Assembly: GCF_007991455.1 (NCBI RefSeq)
Contig: NZ_BJYJ01000008.1
Span: 62,001-126,000, forward strand
Direction of reading: 5' to 3'
Source of the DNA: Chryseobacterium hagamense
Lineage (GTDB): Bacteria; Bacteroidota; Bacteroidia; Flavobacteriales; Weeksellaceae
Length of the DNA stretch: 64,000 nt
Under the pieces are notes generated by a model, which saw nothing but the letters and a program-made list of their open reading frames with translations, ran no database searches and was not told where the DNA came from. The position numbers and the translations under genes were made by a program. The stretch's first letter is position 1. Every line of letters begins with the position of its first letter. Shown piece by piece: positions 18,286-27,838 of this stretch.

Positions 18286-19347
18286 TTATTTACAGCCGGT
18301 AACCTGTATATCCTGGATTTCAAATGTAAAATCTGCTGCTCGGGTGGCACTGTAGATATCTAATCCGGTAATAATATATCTATTTTTAACATTTGCTTTT
18401 TTAAGATATAAATACCTATTAATTAATGGTTTAAAATCTAAATCTACAGTTTCAAAGACATTTTTAGTACTTATTGTATTGATCTCTTTTATTCCGCTCT
18501 TACTTCCATGAAGAAGAAGGACCTGCTGTTCACCGGATGGTGCCCTACCTAACCCGTAAAAGATAGCATCATCCTTATTATCATTGTAATCTGCATTAAA
18601 AGGATTTGAAAAAACAACGCCTATCAAATACCGGTTTAAAACATTTCCGTTTTCATCATATTCATTAAACCTCAAATCACAGGTCGCATAACTACCCAAC
18701 CATTTTTTTTGAATTAATTTTTTATTCAGAGGAGCATTAAAATAAACCAGTTTAAACTGAAATTTTACAATAAGATTATTTAATTTATCTACCTCATAAT
18801 TGTCAGAAAAAGAATGCTGTCCACCGGTCCATTTTTTTTCACCCGGCCAGTATTGCGGCCAGTTATCAAAAACAAAACCTACTTCTCGCAATGCCCCTGA
18901 AGTTTCAGGGTTTTCTTTTTGAGAATTATTGATGATACGGAAAACATACGGTTTATTTTTTTTATCTTTATTAAGCACCATAAAATCAAATCCCACCGTT
19001 TTTTTTTGGTCTTCTGCTTTATAACCCAGGGTGACTAATTTAAATGACGCATTGGTTTTATTGACCGTGCTAAATTTTTGATTCGTTTGAGCATCCGTGT
19101 AAATTGCATCCCAATTGTTTTTTGGCATTTTCAAATAATCACCGTCAGAAATATCGGAATTTTTCCTGTAAATTTTTGTTTCCCCCTGATTCAAATAAAT
19201 CCACGACCTTTTGCTCACTCTCTGGTTCCATATCATCGGAAAGCAGTTTTTTTCTTTCAGTTTATCGTTTACTTTTATATCCTGACAGTTTATTAAAGCA
19301 CAGATGAAAACAAAGATTTTCCCCATAAAAATTTTTTTATTTTTCAT
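18286..19347 (-). CDS. secreted protein of unknown function in the polysaccharide locus
   Basis: A 353-residue protein with an N-terminal export signal (hydrophobic stretch MGKIFVFICALINCQ); the cysteine might be lipidated, but the lipobox is poor. The remainder is beta-rich, with many aromatics, and resembles carbohydrate-active jelly-roll proteins in texture (NWPQYWPGEKKWTGGQHSF, YLIGVVFSNPFNADY). I recognised no catalytic family. It lies inside a glycosyltransferase/wzy/wzx run on the same strand, so a role in trimming, binding or modifying the exported polymer is plausible but inferred from position only. Confidence 0.75.
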   Translation of the reverse strand: MKNKKIFMGKIFVFICALINCQDIKVNDKLKEKNCFPMIWNQRVSKRSWIYLNQGETKIYRKNSDISDGDYLKMPKNNWDAIYTDAQTNQKFSTVNKTNASFKLVTLGYKAEDQKKTVGFDFMVLNKDKKNKPYVFRIINNSQKENPETSGALREVGFVFDNWPQYWPGEKKWTGGQHSFSDNYEVDKLNNLIVKFQFKLVYFNAPLNKKLIQKKWLGSYATCDLRFNEYDENGNVLNRYLIGVVFSNPFNADYNDNKDDAIFYGLGRAPSGEQQVLLLHGSKSGIKEINTISTKNVFETVDLDFKPLINRYLYLKKANVKNRYIITGLDIYSATRAADFTFEIQDIQVTGCK

Positions 19348-19359
19348 TTTGATTGCCCT

Positions 19360-20394
19360 TTAGTTTTCAACAGCCTTTGTATTCTTGGCAATACAGACAA
19401 AAATAAGCGGATAAAGTGGTGCCAGATGCTTAACGAAGCTCCCATAATCAGGTTCAAAAAGACTTTGAACGAGCATGAATGAAATAACAAAAGAAAAAAT
19501 ATTGGTATAATCTTTATTTGAAAATTCCTTTACATAAAGCTTAATAAAGTTAAAAAAAAATACACTGATCAGGAATGTTAAGACAATATAGAAAGGCTTA
19601 GCTAAAAGTAATAAGGGGATGGGTATGATGAGAAATATTAATGTAATAAAATAGTTTGCTGCTTCCATTAAAAAATTGTCGCCCTTGATAAAAATTGAAA
19701 TTGCCGTTTGCGCTGAATCTGCATCCCTGTCCATATTAGCATAATAACGGATTAAAGAAAGCGGTGTTCCAAAAATATAAAAGTAAACAAACGAAATGAG
19801 AATGTAATAAACTGGTATCGCAATCAACAGTAATTTAGGTTTCTTAACGATGAAAAGCTTAATTCCCCAAAATAAGGAAATGGTAATAAACCAATAGTTC
19901 CTGAAAAAAAATGCATAGAACAGCACGAATAACGTCCAGATCCACAACCGCTTTTTTTCAAAAAAAATAAAGGGAAGAACAACCATTGAAAATACGACAA
20001 AATCCTTACTGAATGTTGATATATAAACCATCGCCATCGCACTGTAGATGACGATCAGTAAAAACTTAAAAAAGGAAATGGATTCAACAGCATACTTTCT
20101 AAAAATAACGTAAATAGCAGTAAAATATAAAACCAGTGCCAAAGCAGGGGTTAAAACATACCTGTCAACTTTTAATATCCGGTAAAATGTTGCCGTATTG
20201 GTTACCGAAGTATCCCCGACGCTCTTATGTGGATTTTCTATCAGATTTTGAATACCATAAGAGTCGAAAAAATATTTTTTGGGGAAAATAGATTCTTTAC
20301 AGAAAGCCATCAAGATACACAACACTATCCCTAATGAAAATATAAATATCGTATCACGTCTTCGTAATGTTAAATTATTGATAATTAAATTCAT
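19360..20394 (-). CDS. Wzy-like polysaccharide polymerase
   Basis: A 344-residue polytopic membrane protein with about nine or ten hydrophobic segments (for example FIFSLGIVLCILMAF and FFKFLLIVIYSAMAMVYIS). It has a longer hydrophilic loop near residues 210-235 (IRYYANMDRDADSAQT) and ends MLVQSLFEPDYGSFVKHLAPLYP. Wzy proteins share little sequence, and the call rests on topology, size and position beside a flippase. It would join repeat units at the periplasmic face. Confidence 0.7.
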   Translation of the reverse strand: MNLIINNLTLRRRDTIFIFSLGIVLCILMAFCKESIFPKKYFFDSYGIQNLIENPHKSVGDTSVTNTATFYRILKVDRYVLTPALALVLYFTAIYVIFRKYAVESISFFKFLLIVIYSAMAMVYISTFSKDFVVFSMVVLPFIFFEKKRLWIWTLFVLFYAFFFRNYWFITISLFWGIKLFIVKKPKLLLIAIPVYYILISFVYFYIFGTPLSLIRYYANMDRDADSAQTAISIFIKGDNFLMEAANYFITLIFLIIPIPLLLLAKPFYIVLTFLISVFFFNFIKLYVKEFSNKDYTNIFSFVISFMLVQSLFEPDYGSFVKHLAPLYPLIFVCIAKNTKAVEN

Positions 20395-20406
20395 AGTCTT
20401 ATAAAG

Positions 20407-21306
20407 CTACCTCAAAGTAGCAAAAATAATTTTAGCTCTCGTAAAATGGATTTTATTAAATTTCAAGATCCCAAACAGCAAAGACTGTACTCCAAAGATA
20501 AAAGTTACCAATCGCGCTGAATTTTTTCCGTGGCTTTTCTCAAAATATAAATATCTCCCCTGAGAATAATATCTTTCCACGACTTTATTAATACCTGGCT
20601 TTTTAGATGAACTCCCTTCTAAATGGACAACTTTTGAATCCGCTAAAATAAAACTTTTATAGCCGTGTTTCTTAAACCGAAAACTCATTTCCGTTTCTTC
20701 ATAATAGAGAAAAAAATCTTTATCAAAAGCGCCGGTTTCATTTAATACAGATTTCCGTAAAAACATGTTGGCTCCGGTCACACAACCAATTTCGTAAAGA
20801 TTCCCTCTTTCTTTAAAATGCTTGATTCCGCTAGCCAGATAACGTTTGTAATAGGGAAGAAAAAACACTGCAAAACCAATTCTCGCAATAGATTCTTTAA
20901 CGGTTGGCAAATTTCCGCCGATTACCGCATTATCACCATTTCCGTTAATCACATTTGCTCCGCAACAGGCTACATTTCCATTTTCCGGATCTTCCATAAA
21001 ATCGTAGAATCGGCTGATGACATCTTCGATCAGATAAGCATCTGAATTTAAAAGAAAGACATATTTTGCATCGGATTTTTCAATTCCGATATTATTAGCT
21101 CTTCCAAAGCCCAGATTTTCCTCTGAATAAATATAAGTAATCCTAACGTCGTTTGCAAAATATTCTTTACTTCCGTCTATAGAGCCATTGTCTACTACAA
21201 TCACTTCAAAATCAAGATGCTCAGGTGCAAATTTAAATATTGAATTTATTGAATTTGCAGTGAGATCCAGTGTATTGTAATTTACTATAATTATTGAAAC
21301 ATCCAT
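20407..21306 (-). CDS. glycosyltransferase, GT2 type (rhamnosyltransferase-like)
   Basis: About 299 residues with a GT-A fold: MDVSIIIVNYNTLDLTANS at the start, VVDNGSIDGSKEYF for the nucleotide site, NSDAYL as the DxD-like metal site, then GANMFLRK and YYEETEMSFRFKKHGY. This layout is that of the WbbL-like branch, often rhamnosyltransferases, which would fit the rfbC gene nearby; specificity is inferred. ATG 21306 was chosen; the longer frame starts with TTG. Confidence 0.87.
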   Translation of the reverse strand: MDVSIIIVNYNTLDLTANSINSIFKFAPEHLDFEVIVVDNGSIDGSKEYFANDVRITYIYSEENLGFGRANNIGIEKSDAKYVFLLNSDAYLIEDVISRFYDFMEDPENGNVACCGANVINGNGDNAVIGGNLPTVKESIARIGFAVFFLPYYKRYLASGIKHFKERGNLYEIGCVTGANMFLRKSVLNETGAFDKDFFLYYEETEMSFRFKKHGYKSFILADSKVVHLEGSSSKKPGINKVVERYYSQGRYLYFEKSHGKNSARLVTFIFGVQSLLFGILKFNKIHFTRAKIIFATLR

Positions 21307-21318
21307 ATTCACCAACTG

Positions 21319-22806
21319 TTATGATTTATTTTTTCCATATTGCCATTTAGGAACGAGCCTTATTAACGTTTCAATCATATTTTTTTCCCGCATTCCCAAG
21401 AGCAAAACAAAATATAAGGCAATAAAGATTAAAGACATATAGGTCCAGACAAAATCGTCATCATCAATGAGCACAAAATTTTTCAGGATAAATACTGTTA
21501 CGGCCACCGTTGTGTTCACTAATATAATCTTAAAAAAATTATCATCAAAAAAAGTTCGTAGATTATAATCCTTTTTTATAAAATAAAGCATAATAAAAAT
21601 AGCAATAGCTTCTGCAATCAAAGCAACTACAGCTGCACCATTATGCTGAAAATTATTAATGGCATAGAAGTTTAAAACAATACTGACCAAAGCAGAGATA
21701 ATTGTAGCTACTGTATAAATCTTCTCTTTACCCTGAGGATATAAAATCAAGAAACCAAAAAAGTAAGCGAAACTAACAATAATACACAACGGCGATAATA
21801 TTTTAATGGTAAGATCCGCAACGATAAAATCTGTCCCTCCCATAAATAATATAATCTGTTTAGAAAACAAAAAAAAATAAATCGTACTGGGGATCGCCAG
21901 AAGCATCATTATATCAAATGCCTTTTTTAAAAGCCTATTGTACTGAATTCTATCGTTAAGATATAAATAGGATAATCTTGGAAGCATTACGGAACCGATA
22001 ATGGTTATAAAAGTAATTACATATCTGATCAGTTTATTTGCAAGGGTATAATAGGCTACATAGCGATCCCCGGCAATGCTGCCCAATAAAAAGGTATCCA
22101 ACTGAAGATAGATATTTACAGAGACCGTGGCTATAAAAATTGCAAAAACAGGACGTAAGTGCCTTTTGATATCAAGATCCTTATATTTGATATCATAACT
22201 GACAATTTTTCTTAAGATTGTAATAAAATTGATAATATTTGCTCCGTAAAGCATAATTACAAATAAAACGGCATATTTTTCATAATCTGAACTGTTTTTG
22301 ATTACTATGAAAATAAGTGCTAAAATCGTTACTCTGATAAATACATGTCTGATGGTAATGAATTTCTGATTTTCCATTCCCTGAAAATACCATTCAGCAC
22401 CAATATTATTTAAAATAACCATAAAAGACATGATATAAATTAAATTCTTATAAGAATGAAAGTAGCCGATCTGAAGTACAATCCCAAAAATTAAAATATA
22501 TGATATAACTGTCGTTATTAAAAGGATAATCAATAATTCCAGTACCAAAGCATAAAGCTTTTTAGAATCATGCCTTTTTTTAGACACCTCTCTGATACCA
22601 TACATCGGTATTCCAATGGAAGAGAATAGCACAAAATAGGTAATAACAGTATATATATACTCTATCTTACCAATATTTTCTACCCCCAATATCCTGTTCA
22701 GGTAAGGTATGGTAGCCAGTGTGATTAAAGCTGTCGAAAATACCCTTAAAGCATTTAATATAAAGTTTAACTTTATGCTTACCAGCTTTCCTTCCTTAGA
22801 TTTCAT
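21319..22806 (-). CDS. Wzx-type polysaccharide flippase
   Basis: A 495-residue protein with about 14 membrane segments and the start typical of MOP-family exporters (KLNFILNALRVFSTALITLATIPYLNRILG). It would move undecaprenyl-linked repeat units across the inner membrane. It lies 15 bases after wzc and 12 bases before the GT2 gene, so it is co-transcribed with the first wzc/wzy set. A second flippase lies at 37.5-38.8 kb. Confidence 0.9.
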   Translation of the reverse strand: MKSKEGKLVSIKLNFILNALRVFSTALITLATIPYLNRILGVENIGKIEYIYTVITYFVLFSSIGIPMYGIREVSKKRHDSKKLYALVLELLIILLITTVISYILIFGIVLQIGYFHSYKNLIYIMSFMVILNNIGAEWYFQGMENQKFITIRHVFIRVTILALIFIVIKNSSDYEKYAVLFVIMLYGANIINFITILRKIVSYDIKYKDLDIKRHLRPVFAIFIATVSVNIYLQLDTFLLGSIAGDRYVAYYTLANKLIRYVITFITIIGSVMLPRLSYLYLNDRIQYNRLLKKAFDIMMLLAIPSTIYFFLFSKQIILFMGGTDFIVADLTIKILSPLCIIVSFAYFFGFLILYPQGKEKIYTVATIISALVSIVLNFYAINNFQHNGAAVVALIAEAIAIFIMLYFIKKDYNLRTFFDDNFFKIILVNTTVAVTVFILKNFVLIDDDDFVWTYMSLIFIALYFVLLLGMREKNMIETLIRLVPKWQYGKNKS

Positions 22807-22821
22807 GACTCAGACAAAGAC

Positions 22822-25170
22822 TTACTTAAAAATTTGCCACCACTTCTTTTCTTCTGCCTGATAGCCGTAGCCAAACTTATTTCCATATCCGAAATTAGCG
22901 TCTTCAACTCCATTCAGGATAATGCCGACATTTTTCAGTTTACCGTCTTCCACAGAATGGTTCAGGAACTCAATGTATTTCATTTCCGTCACTTCAGATC
23001 TCGTCACATAAATAATTACATCGCTCTTGTTTGCAATCAGGAAAGAGTCGGTTACTAGTAAAAGGGGAGCCGTATCAAGCACAATATATTTATATTTGTT
23101 GAGGTCTTTAACAAGTGATAACAGCTTATCAAACCTGTTGCTCTGTAAGAGATCGGTAGGATTCGGCGGTATGGATCCTGAGTAGATGAAATCACAATCA
23201 TCATTATAACCGCTAGGGTGAATGATCTCCTGAATGCTGGTTTCTTCATCACTTAGATATTCCGTAAGGCCTTTGGCAGACTTCATCAGCGGATTATATC
23301 TTTGTAGCTGCGGGTTTCTCACGTCGGCCCCAATTACCAAAACCTTATCGCGCGAAGACCCTAAGATCATCGATAAATTGGTGGATATAAACGTCTTACC
23401 TTCCCCCTTTACGGATGACGATACCATAATTACATGAGGAGCATCTTTTTTGGGTAATAAAAACTTCAGGTTGGTCACCAGAATCCTGAAAGCTTCCGCC
23501 ATTGGAGATACGTCATTGAAAGAGATGAGATTATTTTGCTTATTTTTAAGTTTAGGGATTTCTGCAATCACCGGTAGCTGTGTAAGCCTTATCACATCGC
23601 CTCTGGTAACCAAAGTACTTTGTAAAAGCTGTTTTAAATAAATAAATAAAAACGGGATGAGAATACCTAAAAATAATGCAATACCAAGAATTACCGGTTT
23701 TTTAGGAGCTACCGGTTTTTTGAGGACGAAGGCACGGTCGATAACTCTTGCTTTTTCCGACGTAATTTCCATACTTATGGCTGCTTCTTCCCTTTTCTGC
23801 AATAACAACAGATATAGGTTTTCTTTGATCTGCTGTTGTCTTTCTATGCTTCTGAAGAGCTTTTCCTGCGTAGGTATTTTGCTGATCATGGATTCTGAGC
23901 CGCCAAGCTGGGAGGCAGCTTTTCTTCTTGCAAATTCTAAATTTGTAATATTTCTCTGCAGAGACTCCGTAAGGGATGTTTTGATCTGCTGGATCTGCTT
24001 GTTAGCTTCTTTTACAATCGGATTATCCGGAGTGGCTTCGTCAAGATATTTATTTCTCTGAATAACCAAGGTATTGTATTCTTTAATGGCATTCAGGGCA
24101 GCTTCATTTTCAAGTCCTATATTTAATGGCAACACATCCGAAGTTCCTTTCTGGGAAAGCGAATTTTTCAGCATTCTATGAATCTCGAGCTGGGTTCCTA
24201 ATTCTAAAAGCTGATTTTTGGTCTGTTCTTTCAACTGAAGATTAATTCCGGCTTCCGCCTGTAAGTCTACAATATTATTTCCGGATTTAAATCCTTCTTT
24301 CTGTGTTTCCACATCACCCAACTCCTTAGAAATCAATACAATTCTCTGATCTATAAAATCTTTTGTTTTCTTCGATTCCAGGTTTTTATCATTGATCGCA
24401 TACTCGTTATATTGCTTAACCAAGCTGTTAAGAAAATTTTTCGCTTTTTCCCTATTTTCAAAATCTACCGAAAGATTGATGATCGTACCCTCTTTATCCA
24501 GTAAATCTACAAGTAAAGCTTCCTGGTATTGATTTACCGTACTCGCAAAATCAGTATAAGTGAAATAAATATCATCTAATTTCACTTTTGAAAGAGCCTG
24601 ATAGGCCGGGTTTTTAACAAACATAATTACTGCAAAAGGCAGACTGGTCGTCTTCTTGTAAGTAGTCTGGATCTCTTTATCCCATTCTTCGGAAGAAAGG
24701 ATGATCTTATCTCCGTTAATTTTTACGGATACCGGTTTTTTCGGAAGTTCTGTATCATTTTTCTCCTGGATGACATTAATCAGGAAAGGCGAAGTCGTCC
24801 CATAAAGTTCTATGCTGTTGAAAGTCTGCTTGGCATAAACAGGCGTTTGAAAGTTATGCTCCTTCAGTACATCTTCTACAATGGTTTTTGATTTAAAAAC
24901 ACCGATTTCATTTTCAATGCTGTTGGTACCCATCCCGTTAAAATTCCCGAAATTCTGAAGGACATTTACATCTCCGGAGGCGGCAGACATCTTTTTTGCA
25001 TCTTTGATGAGTACGGAAGTCTGGGCCTTGTAAATCTGCGGGCTTGATTTGATGTAATAAATGCCTAACAGCGCCATAATGATGATCATTACAACAAAAT
25101 ATTTCCATTTATTAAGATAAGGGCTCAGCAGTTCTTTGAGACTGATTTCTTTGATTTTTTTGTTATCCAT
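22822..25170 (-). CDS. Wzc-type polysaccharide co-polymerase / tyrosine kinase (first copy)
   Basis: A 782-residue protein: a cytoplasmic start, a membrane helix near 22-45, a large periplasmic coiled-coil region, a second helix near 505-525 (KPVILGIALFLGILIPFLFIY), and a cytoplasmic BY-kinase domain. Walker A is [14 protein letters not shown]; Walker A' is KVLVIGADVRNP and Walker B KYIVLDTAP. The tail has a tyrosine cluster (FGYGNKFGYGYQ) for autophosphorylation. Wzc controls chain length and couples polymerisation to export. It begins the second transcription block, with its own promoter. The paralogue at 43.7-46 kb has the same layout. Confidence 0.92.
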   Translation of the reverse strand: MDNKKIKEISLKELLSPYLNKWKYFVVMIIIMALLGIYYIKSSPQIYKAQTSVLIKDAKKMSAASGDVNVLQNFGNFNGMGTNSIENEIGVFKSKTIVEDVLKEHNFQTPVYAKQTFNSIELYGTTSPFLINVIQEKNDTELPKKPVSVKINGDKIILSSEEWDKEIQTTYKKTTSLPFAVIMFVKNPAYQALSKVKLDDIYFTYTDFASTVNQYQEALLVDLLDKEGTIINLSVDFENREKAKNFLNSLVKQYNEYAINDKNLESKKTKDFIDQRIVLISKELGDVETQKEGFKSGNNIVDLQAEAGINLQLKEQTKNQLLELGTQLEIHRMLKNSLSQKGTSDVLPLNIGLENEAALNAIKEYNTLVIQRNKYLDEATPDNPIVKEANKQIQQIKTSLTESLQRNITNLEFARRKAASQLGGSESMISKIPTQEKLFRSIERQQQIKENLYLLLLQKREEAAISMEITSEKARVIDRAFVLKKPVAPKKPVILGIALFLGILIPFLFIYLKQLLQSTLVTRGDVIRLTQLPVIAEIPKLKNKQNNLISFNDVSPMAEAFRILVTNLKFLLPKKDAPHVIMVSSSVKGEGKTFISTNLSMILGSSRDKVLVIGADVRNPQLQRYNPLMKSAKGLTEYLSDEETSIQEIIHPSGYNDDCDFIYSGSIPPNPTDLLQSNRFDKLLSLVKDLNKYKYIVLDTAPLLLVTDSFLIANKSDVIIYVTRSEVTEMKYIEFLNHSVEDGKLKNVGIILNGVEDANFGYGNKFGYGYQAEEKKWWQIFK

Positions 25171-25213
25171 TTTTTGGATGCTATTGAAATTTTTTATTTT
25201 CTATTAAACCCTG

Positions 25214-25221
25214 CAAATATA
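25214..25221 (-). promoter_or_regulatory. -7 promoter element upstream of the first wzc
   Basis: TATATTTG on the minus strand in a 164-base gap, 44 bases before the wzc ATG. It suggests that the block from wzc to wcaJ has its own start site. Confidence 0.45.
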
Positions 25222-25334
25222 TTTATAATTTATAAACTGGAATACTTATTTAAATATTATAACGGGCTGTTAAAAAACTTTTTATTTATGTTAAAAGAGA
25301 ATATTCACTGGTTTTGCTGTTTCTTTTGCCGGTA

Positions 25335-25901
25335 TCAGCGTAGAACGGATAAGGTTCTGAGCAGGATCCTGAGGTCATTCCTGAACGAAAGCCGGTGGTA
25401 GTACCTGAGATTCATCTTTACCTTTTCAGGAAAAAGGACTTCATCATTATATTTTAAGGCATCGGCCTGCCGGCTCAGCAGTTCTTCTTCATCCCTGTAT
25501 TTAATTCCGGCTTCGCTCGTCAATCCCGGTTTCAGCTCAAGGACCAGCCGGTCATTCCCTTTCAGGCAATCGTAATATCCCGGGATATCCGGCCGGGGCC
25601 CGACCAATGACATCTCCCCTTTCAGGATATTGAACAGTTGGGGCAGTTCGTCAAGCTTATATTTCCGCATCCAATTCCCTACCGGGGATTTCGTATGGGT
25701 TACCGTATGGTACGTTCTGAATTTATAGATGATAAAAACCTTACCATGTCTCCCGATTCGTTCCTGCCGGAAAATGCCGGGAAATCCCGTATCTGAAGAC
25801 GCGACCAGAAAAAGAATTAAAAGGATAGGGAGCAGCACAATGGTTGCCGGCAAAACGATGCCGTAATCCATCATGGCTTTCCACCAGGGATATTTTTTCA
25901 T
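25335..25901 (-). CDS. PglC-like initiating sugar-phosphate transferase (short form, first)
   Basis: A 188-residue monotopic phosphoglycosyl transferase: one N-terminal membrane segment (VLPATIVLLPILLILFLV), YKFRTY, the catalytic Asp-Glu in YKLDELPQLFN, MSLVGPRPD, and KPGLTSEAGIKYRDEE. This form passes a phospho-sugar, often a 2-acetamido-4-amino-6-deoxy sugar, to undecaprenyl phosphate. ATG 25901 was chosen over a much longer reading that would run back through the terminator and into the preceding aminotransferase gene. Base composition is GC-rich like the core chromosome, unlike the second copy at 27.2 kb. Confidence 0.88.
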   Translation of the reverse strand: MKKYPWWKAMMDYGIVLPATIVLLPILLILFLVASSDTGFPGIFRQERIGRHGKVFIIYKFRTYHTVTHTKSPVGNWMRKYKLDELPQLFNILKGEMSLVGPRPDIPGYYDCLKGNDRLVLELKPGLTSEAGIKYRDEEELLSRQADALKYNDEVLFPEKVKMNLRYYHRLSFRNDLRILLRTLSVLR

Positions 25902-25918
25902 TTCAAAAATTTGCCCGG

Positions 25919-25926
25919 TAAAGATA
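25919..25926 (-). promoter_or_regulatory. -7 promoter element of the first PglC-like gene
   Basis: TATCTTTA on the minus strand, one base from TAnnTTTG, with a TTTG 23 bases upstream. It lies between the aminotransferase terminator and ATG 25901, and supports that start. Confidence 0.4.
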
Positions 25927-25980
25927 GCGAAAGATGTGGACTGTGCATTCAAAGATTGAACAATTATATAAAAGATCCGG

Positions 25981-26017
25981 AATAAAAAACAGCTTACTCC
26001 ATGGAAAACAAGCTGTT
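25981..26017 (-). terminator. terminator after the first DegT-type aminotransferase
   Basis: AACAGCTT (25988-25995) pairs with AAGCTGTT (26010-26017), and the minus strand continues with six T's. It lies 35 bases after the aminotransferase stop, so the locus is not one uninterrupted transcript. Confidence 0.75.
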
Positions 26018-26052
26018 GTAATGATATTTGAATTTGATTAATGCCGGTGCAT

Positions 26053-27189
26053 TTATGAAAAAACATTTCTGATAACAGATTGTATTCTCGATCGGTCTTC
26101 ATCAGAAAGATTGGAGCCGGAAGGCAGGCACAGGCCGTTATCAAACAAATCTTCCGCTACATGGGTACCATAATATGGTGCATCGGCAAAGACCGGCTGT
26201 AAGTGCATCGGTTTCCATAATGGCCTGGATTCGATGTTGTCTTCCAGGAAAGCCAATCTCAGATCCTCCCGGGTTTTTCCGGTAATCTCAGGATTAATGA
26301 TAATGGCCGACAGCCAGTGATTGGAAAAATAATCTTCCGATGGCTCGGAAAAAACCTCAACGCCTTCAATATCTCTGAAAATCTCAACATAGAAGTCGTG
26401 TATTTTTCTGCGGGCTTTCACCCTGTCGTTCAGAACCTCCATCTGTCCGCGGCCGATTCCCGCTACAATATTGCTCATCCGGTAGTTATAGCCGATGTGC
26501 GAATGCTGGTAATGGGGCGCCTGATCCCTTGCCTGGGTGGAAAGGAAAACTGCTTTATCCTTATCTTCCTGTGTGTGGCAGACCAATGCTCCCCCTCCGG
26601 AAGTGGTGATGATCTTATTTCCGTTGAACGATAAAATCCCGAAGCGCCCGAACGTTCCGCAGGCTTTTCCTTTATATTTCGAGCCTAAAGCTTCAGCTGC
26701 ATCTTCGATCACCGGAATATCATACGCATTGGCAATTTCCAGGATTTCCTCCATTTGTGCTGGCATTCCGTACAAATGAACGACGATGATGGCTTTCGGT
26801 TTCTTCCCGTTTGAAACTCGGTCTTCAATTGCTTCTTTCAAAGCAACGGGACACATATTCCAGGTTTCCTTTTCGGAGTCTATGAAAACCGGGGTGGCCC
26901 CGCAATAGGCGATGGGATTGGCGGAGGCTACAAAGGAAAATGTAGAAGTCATTACTTCATCATTTAATGAAACGCCTAATAAGATCAATGCTAAATGGAT
27001 GGCAGAGGTAGCAGAATTTAAAACGCATACCTTAACCTCATCATCTTTGAGAAATTCCTGCAGACCTTTTTCAAATTCATTTATATTTTCACCCAATGAC
27101 GTTACCCAATTCTTATCAAAGGCATCCTGAACAAATTCGATTTCTGTACCTGAAAGATGCGGCGGCGAAAGCCAGATTTTATTTGACAT
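26053..27189 (-). CDS. DegT/DnrJ/EryC1-family PLP aminotransferase (first)
   Basis: A 378-residue sugar aminotransferase. It begins IWLSPPHLSGTEIEFVQDAF, has LNSATSAIHLALILLGV, the PLP-binding EDAAEALGSKYKGK, and the Schiff-base lysine in SFNGNKIITTSGGGAL. The family aminates UDP-4-keto-6-deoxy sugars; PglE is the model. Its substrate could come from the 4,6-dehydratase at 46.9-48.9 kb. Like the adjacent PglC-like gene it is GC-rich, so this pair looks older in the genome than the next pair. The start is ATG 27189. Confidence 0.9.
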   Translation of the reverse strand: MSNKIWLSPPHLSGTEIEFVQDAFDKNWVTSLGENINEFEKGLQEFLKDDEVKVCVLNSATSAIHLALILLGVSLNDEVMTSTFSFVASANPIAYCGATPVFIDSEKETWNMCPVALKEAIEDRVSNGKKPKAIIVVHLYGMPAQMEEILEIANAYDIPVIEDAAEALGSKYKGKACGTFGRFGILSFNGNKIITTSGGGALVCHTQEDKDKAVFLSTQARDQAPHYQHSHIGYNYRMSNIVAGIGRGQMEVLNDRVKARRKIHDFYVEIFRDIEGVEVFSEPSEDYFSNHWLSAIIINPEITGKTREDLRLAFLEDNIESRPLWKPMHLQPVFADAPYYGTHVAEDLFDNGLCLPSGSNLSDEDRSRIQSVIRNVFS

Positions 27190-27241
27190 ATCGTGAAATT
27201 ACAACTTTTTGCCACATAAGTTCAATAGACTATGGTCAATC

Positions 27242-27832
27242 CTATTTAACTATAATCTCTTTTATAGTTAAAAAGATTAATTTTAAATCGTATAAAAAAG
27301 ACTGATTGTTTATATATTCTAAATTATATTTTAATTTATCTGGCATAATCACTTCCATATACATTTTATTAGGATTTTCTGCATTCTCTAACATTTCATT
27401 TTCATTTCTATATTTTATTGAAGCTGTATCTGTAATACCTGGTTTTACGGATAACACTTTTAATTGTTCTTTCGTATATAGGTTTACATATTTTCGAACT
27501 TCAGGTCTTGGACCAACGATACTCATGTCCCCTACTAAAACATTTATTAATTGAGGAAATTCGTCCAATTTATACTTTCGTATGAAATATCCTGATTTCG
27601 TAACTCTAGGGTCTTTTCCTCCAATCGTTATTAGTCCTTTTTTATCAGAACCTTGATGCATGGAGCGAAATTTGAAAATTCTAAAATCTTTTCCTTTTTT
27701 TCCAACTCGTACCTGCCTGTAAAAAACAGGACCTTGGGAGTCAAATTTAATCCAAATTGCCAAAAATAAAAATATAGGGCTTAAAATAATAAGTCCTGTG
27801 CTACTAGATATGATATCAAAAAGTCTTTTCAT
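27242..27832 (-). CDS. PglC-like initiating sugar-phosphate transferase (short form, second)
   Basis: A 196-residue monotopic phosphoglycosyl transferase: N-terminal membrane segment (STGLIILSPIFLFLAIWIKF), FKFRSMHQGS, catalytic Asp-Glu in KYKLDEFPQLINV, MSIVGPRPEVRKYV and KPGITDTASIKYRNE. It has the same family and neighbours as the copy at 25.3 kb but much lower GC content. It lies 6 bases after the second DegT-type gene. It is probably the initiator for the polymer made by the AT-rich block; which sugar it uses is not visible. Confidence 0.9.
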   Translation of the reverse strand: MKRLFDIISSSTGLIILSPIFLFLAIWIKFDSQGPVFYRQVRVGKKGKDFRIFKFRSMHQGSDKKGLITIGGKDPRVTKSGYFIRKYKLDEFPQLINVLVGDMSIVGPRPEVRKYVNLYTKEQLKVLSVKPGITDTASIKYRNENEMLENAENPNKMYMEVIMPDKLKYNLEYINNQSFLYDLKLIFLTIKEIIVK

Positions 27833-27838
27833 TACATT

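Noticed and set aside
25902..26144. N-terminal extension of the first PglC-like transferase, giving 269 residues
   Set aside because: It would run through a terminator hairpin and back into the preceding aminotransferase gene; ATG 25901 gives the normal short-family length and has a promoter element in front.
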